Below, piece after piece: positions 47,278 through 55,402 of a stretch of DNA of 64,000 nucleotides (its first letter is position 1; each line of letters begins with the position of its first letter). Under the pieces are notes generated by a model that worked only from the letters and a program-made list of their open reading frames with translations, did not search any database and was not told where the DNA came from. The translations under genes and the position numbers were made by a program. This DNA is from JAENVU01 sp963765075 (GTDB taxonomy: Bacteria; Actinomycetota; Acidimicrobiia; IMCC26256; JAENVU01): the NCBI GenBank assembly GCA_963765075.1, contig CAVXVA010000008.1:930001-994000 (forward strand). The letters run 5' to 3'.

Positions 47278-47687
47278 GATGCCGCGGCCGCGCGGAGATC
47301 GGTGACGAGTGTGGGACTGAGCGCCGGTCCGGCTCGCTCCACGAATGTCGCCATCTCGTACGCAATCAGACCGAGGTCGCATGGCTGTTCGGCGATGACG
47401 GCCAGCGTCGAGCCATCGCTGATGCCCATCACCACCAGGAGCGCGCGTTCCATCTCGACGATGAGTTGCTGGACCGGGCCACCGTCGATTGGTTGCCCGG
47501 CACCGCGAGCGATGCTGAGCAACGCCGCGGCCACGGCCGCGAGCCGGTCGCTGTCGGCGGGATCGACGCCCTGGGACGCGGCGATCGGGAGCCCGTCCGA
47601 GGAGACGACCGCGGCTTCGCGAATCCCGGGGACCTGTTGGGTCAGGTGGTCGAGCAGGAAACCCAGATCGGTGTGGATACTCGTCAT
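47274..47687 (-). CDS. Roadblock/LC7-domain protein (CvnB-like)
   Basis: A 137-aa Roadblock/LC7 protein: LGFLLDHLTQQVPGIREAAVVSSDGLPIAAS, DRLAAVAAALLSIARGAG, LLVVMGISDGSTLAVIAEQ, DLGLIAYEMATFVERAG. This fold is the GTPase-activating or scaffold partner of MglA-like GTPases. ATG 47687 starts 2 nt after the kinase stop, and its own stop overlaps the GTPase ATG. The DUF742 gene that normally lies between Roadblock and GTPase in conservons is absent here. Confidence 0.9.
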   Translation of the reverse strand: MTSIHTDLGFLLDHLTQQVPGIREAAVVSSDGLPIAASQGVDPADSDRLAAVAAALLSIARGAGQPIDGGPVQQLIVEMERALLVVMGISDGSTLAVIAEQPCDLGLIAYEMATFVERAGPALSPTLVTDLRAAAAS

Positions 47688-47689
47688 GG

Positions 47690-49981
47690 TCAGTGTCCTT
47701 CCTCGGGTGGGGCAGCGACGACTTCGGGTGGGGTCGGGGCCTGGTGCGCGATGGGCGCGCGGCGCGCGGCGCGTCGGGTACCGGACTCGTAGCGGGCGAC
47801 AAGTTCGAAGACGACCTGGGCCGAACGGGGCCGGGGCGCCGTGCGCTCCGGCCCCGTTGGCGGCGGATCTGCGGCGCGTGCGGCGAGCGGTGTGCGGCGG
47901 GGCAGGGGGACGTGCGCCGGAGTCGCCGGCACCGGAATCGGGGTGGTCGTGATCACGGGTGAGAGCAACGACCCGTCGGCCAGCCCCGCGACGGGGGCGG
48001 TGGTGGGTGCGGTGGCGGAGTCCTCGGGGCGCGGATCGAACACGCGACCCTCGCGAGGGTCGGCCGTGGCGCGATCGGGTTCGACCCAGTCGTCACCGGT
48101 GCCGTCGGCCCTGGCTGGGCTCACGATGAGTTGGGCGGGAAGCTTGACGGTCGCCGTGGTCCCGACCTCGGCTGCGCTCCGGAGCGAGACGTGCGCACCG
48201 ATCCGTTCACACAAGCGAGCAATGACGATGATGCCGAGCGAACGGGACAGATCGAGGCCGGGGAGCGGTGGGTGGCTCAGCACCTCGTTGAGGTCGTCGA
48301 GGCGGTCGACCGGGATACCGATTCCTTCGTCGGAGACCGTGATCTCCACGCCGTCGAGTTGACGGCGAGCGCTCACGAACACCCGGGTATCTGGCGGTGA
48401 GTAGGTCGCGGCGTTCTCGATGAGTTCGGCAAGCACGTGCCTGAGGTCGCCGGCGATCCGCCCGGTCGCTGCGACGCCCGGCGGGAGCCCGATGATGTCG
48501 ACCCGCTCGAACTGTTCGACTTCGGCCACGGCGTCGCGCGCGATCGACCCGACCGGTACCGCGTCGGAATCGGAACGATGCGCATCGATGCCGGCGAGCA
48601 CGAGCAGGCTCTCCGCGTTGCGGCGCATGCGCGTCGCGAGATGCTCGAGGGTCGAGAGCGCAGCTTGGCGCTCGGTGTTGGGTTCCGTGCGGGCGATGTC
48701 CCCGATGGCGTCGAGTTGACGGCGCAGGAGCGGTTGATTTCGCCGGGCCAGGGTGACGTAGAGGTCGCCCATTTCGTCGCGACGCCGCCGTTGTTGGGTC
48801 GAGATGGTTTCGGCGGTGGTGCGTTCGATCTCGCGGAGGGCGCGGTCGATGTCGCCGATCTCGTCACGGGTGCGGACGGGCGTCGACTCGACGCGGCCGG
48901 GGTGGTGAGCGGGCGTGGTGGCGGTGACGTCGGCCGGCGGTTCGGGCGTCGCTATCGCGCGGGCGTGCGCCGCGACCGAGCGGATCGGCCGGCGGATTGC
49001 GCGTCCTAGGGCGAGTGCGACGAGCAGCGCGATGACGCCGATGCCGAGCGTGATTGCACCGGTGCGGATGAGTTCGGTGCGGGCAACCTCACGCGCGGCG
49101 GTGACGCTTCGTTGGGTTCGGCGGTCGAGTGTTCGGGCGAGCTGGCGGACGCGGGCAAGCTGGCGATCGGTCGCTGCCAGCCAGGGCTCGGCGAGGCTCG
49201 AGTTGGGGGCCCCGACGAGTGCGATGCGGCGAAGGGAATCAATCGTTCGCCCGGTCGCGCGAAGGTCGCCCGCCGACGTCGGCGGCAGGCCGGCTGACGT
49301 ATCGAGCGACTCGATGATCAGGTCTCGGAAGGTCGCTTCGGTTGCCGCGTCGCTCCGTACCGCAGCGGCCATGGTCGCGGAGACCGAGCCGCGCCCGATG
49401 CCGGCGATCAAGAGCGCCTGCTGGTGGGCCGTGGCGGTCTCGAGCGCCGCGAGCGCAGATCGGAGCGCGGACTCGTCGGGTGCACCGTTGACGCGGGTCG
49501 TCGCCCACGCGCTCGCGGCTCTCGCGGCGCGGGTGGCTCGAAGGCTCGGTTCGTAGGCTGCACTCGTAGCCAGATCGCTGACGGTGCGGCGGTCGATCGC
49601 GGCTCGGCCGCGCTGAACGGCCCGCCAGCGAGTCTCGACCTCACGCAGGGCTCGCCGCGTCTCGCGATCGGACGGTCGGGCCGCGGGGCTGGTCACGCGA
49701 CGCGCGGCGACGTCGGTGCGCGGGCGGGCTGCGGCGAGCTGGCGCCGAACGTCGGCGTCACCGGTTGCGACGTACTGCGATGACAGCGCGGCTTCGCGTT
49801 CGAGGCGCTCGGTCAGCTCCTGGAGACCGATGGTGAGACGCGCGTCGCCGGAACCCGACGGGGCGTCCTTCCAGGCGTTCCAGCGGTCGAGGAGCGGCGG
49901 TCCACCGATGCCGACCAGCACGAGGAGCGGGATCAGGACGAGCAGGAGGAGCTTGGTCCCGAGCTTCAGACGCGACATCAC
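47690..49981 (-). CDS. Conservon-type sensor histidine kinase (CvnA-like)
   Basis: A 763-aa membrane sensor. TM1 KLLLLVLIPLLVLVGIGG (about 11-28), a roughly 290-aa extracytoplasmic helical domain related to nitrate/nitrite-sensing regions, TM2 TGAITLGIGVIALLVALALG (about 325-344), a HAMP-like linker, and a dimerisation helix with LARRNQPLLRRQLDAIGDI, where the kinase phosphoacceptor His is not obvious. The ATPase domain shows LIENAATYSPPDT (N box), VSDEGIGIP (G1) and LGIIVIARLCERIGAHVSL (G2). A roughly 150-aa Pro/Thr/Ala-rich tail follows. First cistron of the three-gene unit. Confidence 0.88.
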   Translation of the reverse strand: MMSRLKLGTKLLLLVLIPLLVLVGIGGPPLLDRWNAWKDAPSGSGDARLTIGLQELTERLEREAALSSQYVATGDADVRRQLAAARPRTDVAARRVTSPAARPSDRETRRALREVETRWRAVQRGRAAIDRRTVSDLATSAAYEPSLRATRAARAASAWATTRVNGAPDESALRSALAALETATAHQQALLIAGIGRGSVSATMAAAVRSDAATEATFRDLIIESLDTSAGLPPTSAGDLRATGRTIDSLRRIALVGAPNSSLAEPWLAATDRQLARVRQLARTLDRRTQRSVTAAREVARTELIRTGAITLGIGVIALLVALALGRAIRRPIRSVAAHARAIATPEPPADVTATTPAHHPGRVESTPVRTRDEIGDIDRALREIERTTAETISTQQRRRRDEMGDLYVTLARRNQPLLRRQLDAIGDIARTEPNTERQAALSTLEHLATRMRRNAESLLVLAGIDAHRSDSDAVPVGSIARDAVAEVEQFERVDIIGLPPGVAATGRIAGDLRHVLAELIENAATYSPPDTRVFVSARRQLDGVEITVSDEGIGIPVDRLDDLNEVLSHPPLPGLDLSRSLGIIVIARLCERIGAHVSLRSAAEVGTTATVKLPAQLIVSPARADGTGDDWVEPDRATADPREGRVFDPRPEDSATAPTTAPVAGLADGSLLSPVITTTPIPVPATPAHVPLPRRTPLAARAADPPPTGPERTAPRPRSAQVVFELVARYESGTRRAARRAPIAHQAPTPPEVVAAPPEEGH

Positions 49982-50215
49982 CCGCGCTCGATCGGCTCAG
50001 TGCCTTCGCACTGTCTGCTCACCGGGTGCCTCCGCCCTGGGGAAAACCTGTCACTCCTGGCGCTCAGGAGCGGTCCACTCTATGGGGCAAAACGGTGCAG
50101 AAGCCAGTAACAAGCTTTCGAAGCACTACGGAGAGGGATTATCCCCAAGCGGCTGGGGACAAGTGTCACCTATTCCCGAGTTGACAAGTCGGGAATCGGC
50201 GATAGGGTGCGTCAT
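49982..50215. other. Intergenic region with two hairpins and a divergent promoter
   Basis: A 234-bp non-coding stretch between divergent genes. CTCCTG/CAGGAG forms a hairpin at 50054-50070 and TCCCCA/TGGGGA another at 50142-50159. The 8-bp inverted repeat ATTCCCGA (50172-50179) and TCGGGAAT (50189-50196) brackets the -35 of the plus-strand gene, a likely operator. No small ORF with a start site is convincing here. Confidence 0.55.
50181..50208 (+). promoter_or_regulatory. Sigma-70-type promoter for the DUF4395 gene
   Basis: TTGACA (50181-50186), 16 bp, TAGGGT (50203-50208), then 7 nt to ATG 50216. This is the best promoter in the window; transcription should begin at or next to the start codon (leaderless). 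The -35 lies inside the ATTCCCGA/TCGGGAAT inverted repeat. Confidence 0.7.
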
Positions 50216-50701
50216 ATGGGTCGTATCTTCGATTTTCCCAACCCGGTCGACGAAGTGTCGGCGCGGTTGGTCGCCACGGGCGTCGTGGTGATGGTGGTGA
50301 CGATGTTTGCCACCCAGCAGTGGTGGATCCTGGTGCCGCTCACCTTCGGGTTCATCGCCCGGGTGGCCTCGGGGCCGCGGTTCAGCCCGCTCGGCCGGTT
50401 GGTCACGCGCGTGATCCGTCCTCGGCTGTCGATCGCGCCGAGGTGGGTGCCCGGCCCGCCCAAGCGGTTCGCTCAGGGCCTGGGCGTCGCCTTCTCCGCG
50501 ACGGCATCGGTACTGATCCTCCTGGATGCGACCGTTGCCGCAGTCGTGGTGCTGTCGATGCTTCTGGTCGCGGCGAGTCTCGAAGCCTTCGTGGGGCTGT
50601 GCCTCGGCTGCAAAGTCTTCGCCGGCCTCATGCGGATCGGTGTCGTGCCCGAGTCGGCCTGCGAAGCCTGCGCCGACGTCTCCACTCGTCTCGCCGCGTA
50701 G
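50216..50701 (+). CDS. DUF4395 family membrane protein
   Basis: A 161-aa protein with about four transmembrane helices: LVATGVVVMVVTMFAT, WWILVPLTFGFIARVASG, GVAFSATASVLILLDATVAAVVVL and LEAFVGLCLGCKVFAGLM. FxFPxPVxExxxRxxA at the start and GPRFSPLGRL, PGPPKRFAQ, LCLGCKxF are hallmarks of DUF4395. The C-terminal cysteines (CLGC, CEAC) are positioned for thiol chemistry; the family often neighbours thioredoxin-like proteins, but none is adjacent here. ATG 50216 is chosen for its fit to the promoter. Confidence 0.88.
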   Translation: MGRIFDFPNPVDEVSARLVATGVVVMVVTMFATQQWWILVPLTFGFIARVASGPRFSPLGRLVTRVIRPRLSIAPRWVPGPPKRFAQGLGVAFSATASVLILLDATVAAVVVLSMLLVAASLEAFVGLCLGCKVFAGLMRIGVVPESACEACADVSTRLAA

Positions 50702-50730
50702 GCCCGCAACGAGAGCCCGCGCCTTTTCGG

Positions 50731-50736
50731 TACGGT
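50731..50736 (+). promoter_or_regulatory. Leaderless -10 box for the PLP lyase gene
   Basis: TACGGT, 6 nt before ATG 50743; no Shine-Dalgarno sequence intervenes. Confidence 0.45.
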
Positions 50737-50742
50737 GCGGCC

Positions 50743-51993
50743 ATGGACATTCCCGACGCCACGCAGGCGCGCCTTCCCGTCACCGGCGTCGCAACCGACG
50801 CCTTGCTCGCGGAAGTCGACGCCCGTCAGGCTCGCGAGCCTGACGTTCACGGTGCGCGCCTCTTCGGCTTGGTCTATCCGACCGGTCGTCATGATCTCGA
50901 AGAACTGATCGTCGCCGTCAACCGTCGCTACCTCTTCGGCAACGCGCTGAACCCGTTCAAGTTCCCGGAGGTCGCGCGCTTCGAGGGCGAAGTGGTCGCG
51001 ATGACCGGCGGGTTGGTGCACCTCCCCGAAGGCGGCGGCGGCTCGATGACCTCGGGCGGCACCGAGTCGATCTTGATGTCGATGTTGGTCAATCGTGAAC
51101 GCGCGGCGGCGCGCGGCGTGGTGCGCCCCCAGATCCTCGCGCCCGCGTCGGCCCACCCCGCGTACGCGAAGGCTGCGCACTACTTCGGGATGGACTACGT
51201 ACGCATCCCGCTCGATGCCCAGTACCGCGCCGATGTCGACGCGGCCCGCGGGCTGATCGACCGACGACACGGCAGTGATCGTCGCGTCGGCCTTCAACTA
51301 TCCCTACGGCGTCATGGATCCGGTGGCCGAACTCGCGGGTCTCGCGCATGCGCGCGGGATCGGTTGCCACGTCGACGGATGTATCGGTGGGTTCGTGCTC
51401 CCGTTCTTGGAAGCGCTGGGTCACGAGGTCCCGCCGTGGGACTTCCGCGTCGAGGGGGTCACCGAGATCAGCGCCGACGTCCACAAATACGGCTACACCG
51501 CCAAGGGTGCGTCAGTCGTGCTCCACCGCGACGCCGACTGGTTCGGCCATCAGTTCTTCCTCTACGACCAGTGGGGGTCGGGTCTCTACGGCTCGCCGGG
51601 GGTCGCGGGGGCCAAGCCGGCCGCGCCGATCGCCACCGCCTGGGCCGTCATGCAGTCGCTCGGGCTCGACGGCTACACCGAGATCATGCGGGGGCTCGAT
51701 CGCAGACCGTCGCGAAGGTGCGCCACGCGATCGACGGGCTCGACGACGTGCAACTGGTCGGTGATCCGATCGGACCGGTCATGGCGTTGCGCTCCGACAC
51801 CATCGATCTCTACGCCGTCGCCGACGTGCTCGACGCCAAGGGGTGGCACATCAATCGCAACACCGATCCCTACGGGCTGCATCTGATGCTCTCGCCCGCC
51901 CATGGGTTGGTCGTCGACCAACTCGTATCCGATCTCGTCGATGCCGTCGCGCATCACGGCGAGTCCCAAGGTAAGGAGGCCCGTTACTCATGA
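50743..51993 (+). CDS. PLP-dependent decarboxylase/lyase, sphingosine-1-phosphate-lyase-like (2 frame breaks)
   Basis: About 416 aa fold-type I PLP enzyme. NALNPFKFPEVARFEGEVV, GGGSMTSGGTESILMSML and SAFNYPYGVMDPVAELA surround the cofactor; HVDGCIGGFVLP carries the Asp and ISADVHKYGYTAKGASVVLH the Schiff-base lysine, the pattern shared by S1P lyases and glutamate-decarboxylase-like proteins. Frame changes at about 51265 (GACCGAC for GACGAC) and 51697 (GATCGC for GATGCGC) are single-base events. Its stop overlaps the SnoaL gene start by ATGA. It probably cleaves a phosphorylated amino alcohol or decarboxylates an amino acid; substrate is open. Confidence 0.82.
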   Translation: MDIPDATQARLPVTGVATDALLAEVDARQAREPDVHGARLFGLVYPTGRHDLEELIVAVNRRYLFGNALNPFKFPEVARFEGEVVAMTGGLVHLPEGGGGSMTSGGTESILMSMLVNRERAAARGVVRPQILAPASAHPAYAKAAHYFGMDYVRIPLDAQYRADVDAARGLIDRRHGSDRRVGLQLSLRRHGSGGRTRGSRACARDRLPRRRMYRWVRAPVLGSAGSRGPAVGLPRRGGHRDQRRRPQIRLHRQGCVSRAPPRRRLVRPSVLPLRPVGVGSLRLAGGRGGQAGRADRHRLGRHAVARARRLHRDHAGARSQTVAKVRHAIDGLDDVQLVGDPIGPVMALRSDTIDLYAVADVLDAKGWHINRNTDPYGLHLMLSPAHGLVVDQLVSDLVDAVAHHGESQGKEARYS

Positions 51994-52490
51994 CTCCCGA
52001 CGATTTGGTCGAGATCGAAGCGATCAAGCAGGTCAAGTACCGCTACTTCCGGTTTCTCGATCTCAAGATGTGGGACGAGATGGCCACACTGTTCGTGCCC
52101 GAGGCCACCTGCGCCTACAGCGCCGGTGCGTATTCCTACGAAGGGCGCGACGCGATCCTTGCGTTCTTCCGCAAGTCGATGGGCCGCGAGACGTTCCTGT
52201 CCTCGCACAAGGCGCACCATCCCGAAATCACCCTGACCGGTCCCGACACCGCCACGGGGATCTGGGCGCTCGAAGACTGGGTCATCGACACGCAGTGGGA
52301 GCTCGACATCCGGGGCGCCGCGTTCTACACCGACGACTACGTCAAGCGCGACGGCGAGTGGCAGATCCTCCACACCGCGTACAAGCGCGTGATGGAAGAG
52401 CTGTCGCCGCGCGCCGGTCGCACAGGCCTGCAGCTCACCGCCTCGTACTGGGGGACTGGCGGCCGTAGCTCGCTCCCCGCGCCCGACTGA
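51990..52490 (+). CDS. SnoaL/NTF2-like domain protein
   Basis: A 166-aa small cone-fold protein. EIEAIKQVKYRYFRFLDLKMWDEMATLFVPEAT is the typical helix-plus-strand start; the family's catalytic-type residues Y18/R19-D24 and H-rich strand SSHKAHHPEITL are present; YVKRDGEWQILHTAYKRVME is the C-terminal beta-sheet. Such proteins act as isomerases, cyclases, dehydratases or ring-hydroxylase small subunits. Coupled by ATGA to the PLP enzyme and 24 nt before the DUF7065-like gene, suggesting one short pathway. Confidence 0.88.
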   Translation: MTPDDLVEIEAIKQVKYRYFRFLDLKMWDEMATLFVPEATCAYSAGAYSYEGRDAILAFFRKSMGRETFLSSHKAHHPEITLTGPDTATGIWALEDWVIDTQWELDIRGAAFYTDDYVKRDGEWQILHTAYKRVMEELSPRAGRTGLQLTASYWGTGGRSSLPAPD

Positions 52491-52514
52491 TCAGATTTCG
52501 AGAGAGGCATCTCG

Positions 52515-53459
52515 ATGACCGAACCCGAAGGTTTTGTGCCCGTCCCGGCCGACGAAGGTCGCCATCCGGTCGAGGAGGGTGAGTTCTGGGGCGAGTCGTG
52601 GTACCTCGACTGGGCTGCCTCGGACTGCAGCTACGGCGGGTACGTCCGCCTCGGGCTGTACCCGAACCTCGGGAAGGCGTGGTGGTGGATCGCGCTGGTC
52701 GGCCAGGACCGTCCGCTCGTCCTGACGGTCGAGCACGACATGCCGTGCCCCGACGGTGATGCCGCGCTCGCCATCGCCGACGGTGGAACCGCGTACTCGA
52801 TCACCACGATCGAACCGTTCAAGAAGTTCCGCGTGACCAGTACCGCGACCGGCGTGGTGTTGCCCGATCCGGCGCAAGCATTCCACGGGCTCGACGGCGA
52901 ACGAGTGCCGGTGGCGCTCGACCTCACGTGGGAGTCGCGGGCCGAAGTATTTCCCTACGCAATGACGACCCGGTACGAGATCTCGAGTTGGGTCACCGGC
53001 ACGGTCACCATCGGCGACGAGACGATCGCCGTCGACTGTGGCGGCCAACGCGACCACTCGTGGGGCCTGCGGGACTGGTGGCTGTTCCCGTGGAACTGGA
53101 CGTCGGGCGCGTTCACGGATGGCTCGTTCGTCCACGCGGCGCGTTCGATCATTCCCGACCTCGACGTCTTTGCGACCGGCTACACCGTCGCGCCCGATGG
53201 CACACTCACCCCGGCGGCCGTCGTCGAGAACGCGGTCGACATCGACGCCGAGAAGATTCCCACCGCGGCCCGTCAACAGATCGGCGAGGTCGAGTTCACG
53301 ACTGAACCCATCGGGCACGCGCCGATCCTGCTCGTCGCCCCCGACGGACGCGAGACTCGCTTCCCCCGGGCGATGTGTCGCTACACCACCTCCGACGGCC
53401 TCGTCGGCACCGGCTGGACCGAATACAACTGGCCTCCCGACTTCCCCTCCAAAACCTGA
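52515..53459 (+). CDS. DUF7064/DUF7065-type beta-barrel protein (CrtC/hydroxyneurosporene-synthase-like fold)
   Basis: A 314-aa protein. Landmarks are GEFWGESWYLDWAASDCSYGGYVRLGLYPN (residues about 22-52), FHGLDGERVPVALDLTW, YEISSWVTGTVTIGDETIAVDCGGQRDHSWGLRDWW and FVHAARSI; the D-H-S-W-G-x-R-D-W motif (about 175-184) is diagnostic. I recognise it as the lipocalin-like family annotated DUF7064/7065 in actinobacteria and proteobacteria; some relatives hydrate carotenoids, but most are uncharacterised. GAGAGAGG precedes ATG 52515. Part of the 50.7-53.5 kb group. Confidence 0.8.
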   Translation: MTEPEGFVPVPADEGRHPVEEGEFWGESWYLDWAASDCSYGGYVRLGLYPNLGKAWWWIALVGQDRPLVLTVEHDMPCPDGDAALAIADGGTAYSITTIEPFKKFRVTSTATGVVLPDPAQAFHGLDGERVPVALDLTWESRAEVFPYAMTTRYEISSWVTGTVTIGDETIAVDCGGQRDHSWGLRDWWLFPWNWTSGAFTDGSFVHAARSIIPDLDVFATGYTVAPDGTLTPAAVVENAVDIDAEKIPTAARQQIGEVEFTTEPIGHAPILLVAPDGRETRFPRAMCRYTTSDGLVGTGWTEYNWPPDFPSKT

Positions 53460-53587
53460 TGGGCCCGGACGTTCGTTGGGGAGCGCGCACCGCCCGGACC
53501 CAGGACTCCTGATCTCGACTCGGGTCGCCCCCCATCAGCTGCGATGCGTCGGGAGGCCTATTGACCGGGAGTGGTCGGGTCGTCACG

Positions 53588-54397
53588 ATGAGTGGTTCTA
53601 TGCGAGCCAGAGGGGCGGCGATCGCGACGGTTCCGGCGTTGGTCGGAGGCCTGTGGGCACAAGCCCGTCGCGCCGCGCACGCGCCACTGCCCCAGTTCGA
53701 TGATCTCGACCTCACCGGGTACTACGGGCGGTCGCACCTCACCGACGACGCACCGATTCAGGTCGCGGTCCTCGGTGACAGCACAGTGACCGGCCCGGGT
53801 CTCGACCACGCGAGTGAGGTGTTCGTCGCCCATGCCGCGAGCCGACTCCCGACGCGCGTCCACTTGCGCCGCTATGCCGTCGGCGGGTCCCGCATCGGCG
53901 ATGTCTTCATGCATCAACTGCCGGCCGTGCTCGATGCCGCGCCCGACATCGCGGTCGTTTCCATTGGTGCCAACGACGCAATCCATTCCACCCCGCTCGC
54001 GCAGTTCGAACGAGACGTGCGCGCCGTGATCGGTGCCCTCGATCGGGCCGGGATCGCGACGCTGGTGTGCGGCTTGATCGACCTCTCGGTCGTGCCGCGG
54101 ATCCCCACTGCACTCAAGACGATGCTCGCCTTGCGCGGCGCGGCCTACGAGCGGCGCAAGGCTCGAGCTGTGTACCCAGCCGCGCGCGCGGTCTATGTCG
54201 GAGCTTCGCCGGCAGTCAATCAAGCTTTTCGCGCGCGCGGCGAGGAGTTCTTCACCCCCGATCGGTTCCATCCGAACGCCGCCGGTCACGCATGCATGGG
54301 CGCCGGACTGGTGCCGCATCTTGCCGCCGCCATCGACGGTCTCGGAGGCGTGACCGGGTCGCGTCGCCGGCGGGCCCCGACACTCACGCTGGTCTGA
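53588..54397 (+). CDS. SGNH/GDSL-family hydrolase
   Basis: About 269 aa. Block I VAVLGDSTVTGPG has the nucleophile Ser; block II AVGGSRIGD the Gly; block III SIGANDAIH the Asn; block V DRFHPNAAGHACMG the catalytic Asp-x-x-His. A moderately hydrophobic N-terminus (GAAIATVPALVGGLWAQ) may anchor it. ATG 53588 is conservative; a TTG at 53561 preceded by GGGAGG would add nine residues. Expected esterase/lipase or acetyl-hydrolase. The C-terminus is short and basic (SRRRRAPTLTLV). Confidence 0.85.
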   Translation: MSGSMRARGAAIATVPALVGGLWAQARRAAHAPLPQFDDLDLTGYYGRSHLTDDAPIQVAVLGDSTVTGPGLDHASEVFVAHAASRLPTRVHLRRYAVGGSRIGDVFMHQLPAVLDAAPDIAVVSIGANDAIHSTPLAQFERDVRAVIGALDRAGIATLVCGLIDLSVVPRIPTALKTMLALRGAAYERRKARAVYPAARAVYVGASPAVNQAFRARGEEFFTPDRFHPNAAGHACMGAGLVPHLAAAIDGLGGVTGSRRRRAPTLTLV

Positions 54398-54437
54398 GCG
54401 CGGGCACCCCGACCGCAACTGGCGCGAAGCTGCCGCC

Positions 54438-55214
54438 ATGACCGACACCGTGCTGTACGACTGCGTGGACCACGTGGCCACGATCACCTACAACCGGCCC
54501 GAGGCCTTGAACGCCATCAACGGCGAACTCCGCCAGGACCTCAACGCCGCGTGGGAACGTTTCCGCGCGGACGAAGACGCGTGGGTGGGCATCGTGACCG
54601 GTGCCGGGCGCGCGTTCTGTGTCGGCGCCGACCTCAAGGACGGCCGCGGGTCGGTCGGAGAGTGGTCCGGCACGTTCTGGGAGATCCCGACGGTCAACTC
54701 GTTCGAGAGTGGGATGGAGATCTGGAAGCCGACCATCGCCGCGGTGCCCGGCTACTGCCTGGGGTACGGGTTGACCTCGGTGCTGCGCTGCGACTTCGTG
54801 ATCGCGGCCGACGATGCGGAGTTCGGCTTCCCCGAGGTCGGGCTGGGCGTGCCCACGATCGTCGGCGCGATGCGACTGCCGGGACGAGTCGGCTGGTCGA
54901 ACGCCATGGAGTTGCTGTTGACCGGCGACCGGATCGACGCGACCACGGCGAAAGCCATGGGCCTCGTATGGCGAGTGGTGGCCCGCGCCGAACTGATGGA
55001 CGAGGCGCACCTACTCGCCACCCGGCTGGTCGCACGCGCGCCGCTCGCACAGCGCGCCACCAAGGAGATGGCGGCGCGCGGCCCCGGCCTGCCCTGGGAA
55101 GACGCGGTGCGCTTTGGTGAATCCATGCGACGGGTCGTGGCGGCGAGCGACGACGCAGCCGAAGGCCGGCTCGCGTCGCAGGAAGGCCGCGCGCCCGAGT
55201 GGAAGGGTCGCTAG
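54438..55214 (+). CDS. Enoyl-CoA hydratase/isomerase family protein
   Basis: A 258-aa intact crotonase. HVATITYNRPEALNAING, oxyanion loops RAFCVGADLKDG and AVPGYCLGYGLTSVLRCDFV, and the catalytic-region Glu in AEFGFPEVGLGVPTIVG. TKAMGLVWRVV and QRATKEMAARG close the trimer-forming C-terminal helices. No strong ribosome-binding site is visible, so the start rests on homology. It is followed by a family-B 47-bp repeat and then the lipoprotein hydrolase gene. Substrate is an acyl-CoA of unknown type. Confidence 0.9.
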   Translation: MTDTVLYDCVDHVATITYNRPEALNAINGELRQDLNAAWERFRADEDAWVGIVTGAGRAFCVGADLKDGRGSVGEWSGTFWEIPTVNSFESGMEIWKPTIAAVPGYCLGYGLTSVLRCDFVIAADDAEFGFPEVGLGVPTIVGAMRLPGRVGWSNAMELLLTGDRIDATTAKAMGLVWRVVARAELMDEAHLLATRLVARAPLAQRATKEMAARGPGLPWEDAVRFGESMRRVVAASDDAAEGRLASQEGRAPEWKGR

Positions 55215-55250
55215 GCCGACCCGACGGTTCGGGTCGGGCGCTCCCTCGCA

Positions 55251-55297
55251 GCGTTTGGCAACTGGTGGTCCCGCGACGACCAGGATCCGCCAATCGC
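55251..55297. repeat. 47-bp structured repeat, family B copy 3
   Basis: Outer stem GCGTTTGGC (55251-55259) and GCCAATCGC (55289-55297), one mismatch. Inner hairpin CTGGTGGTC pairs with GACGACCAG (one mismatch). The inner stem differs in sequence from copies 1-2 and 4-5 but keeps its pairing. It lies 37 bp after the hydratase stop. Confidence 0.88.
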
Positions 55298-55402
55298 TGG
55301 TGGACGGGTGGGGGTGGGGGCGCGGAGGGTGAGTCGAACGGCCGGTGGCGGCCACCCTCCGCGCGTTCTACAGTGCGCGCCTTCCTGGGAGGGTTCGAGT
55401 TG

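Noticed and set aside
50191..50217. SigR/SigH-type promoter (GGGAAT...GTT) for the DUF4395 gene
   Set aside because: GGGAAT is present, but no GTT lies at the right distance; the TTGACA-16-TAGGGT promoter explains the start better.
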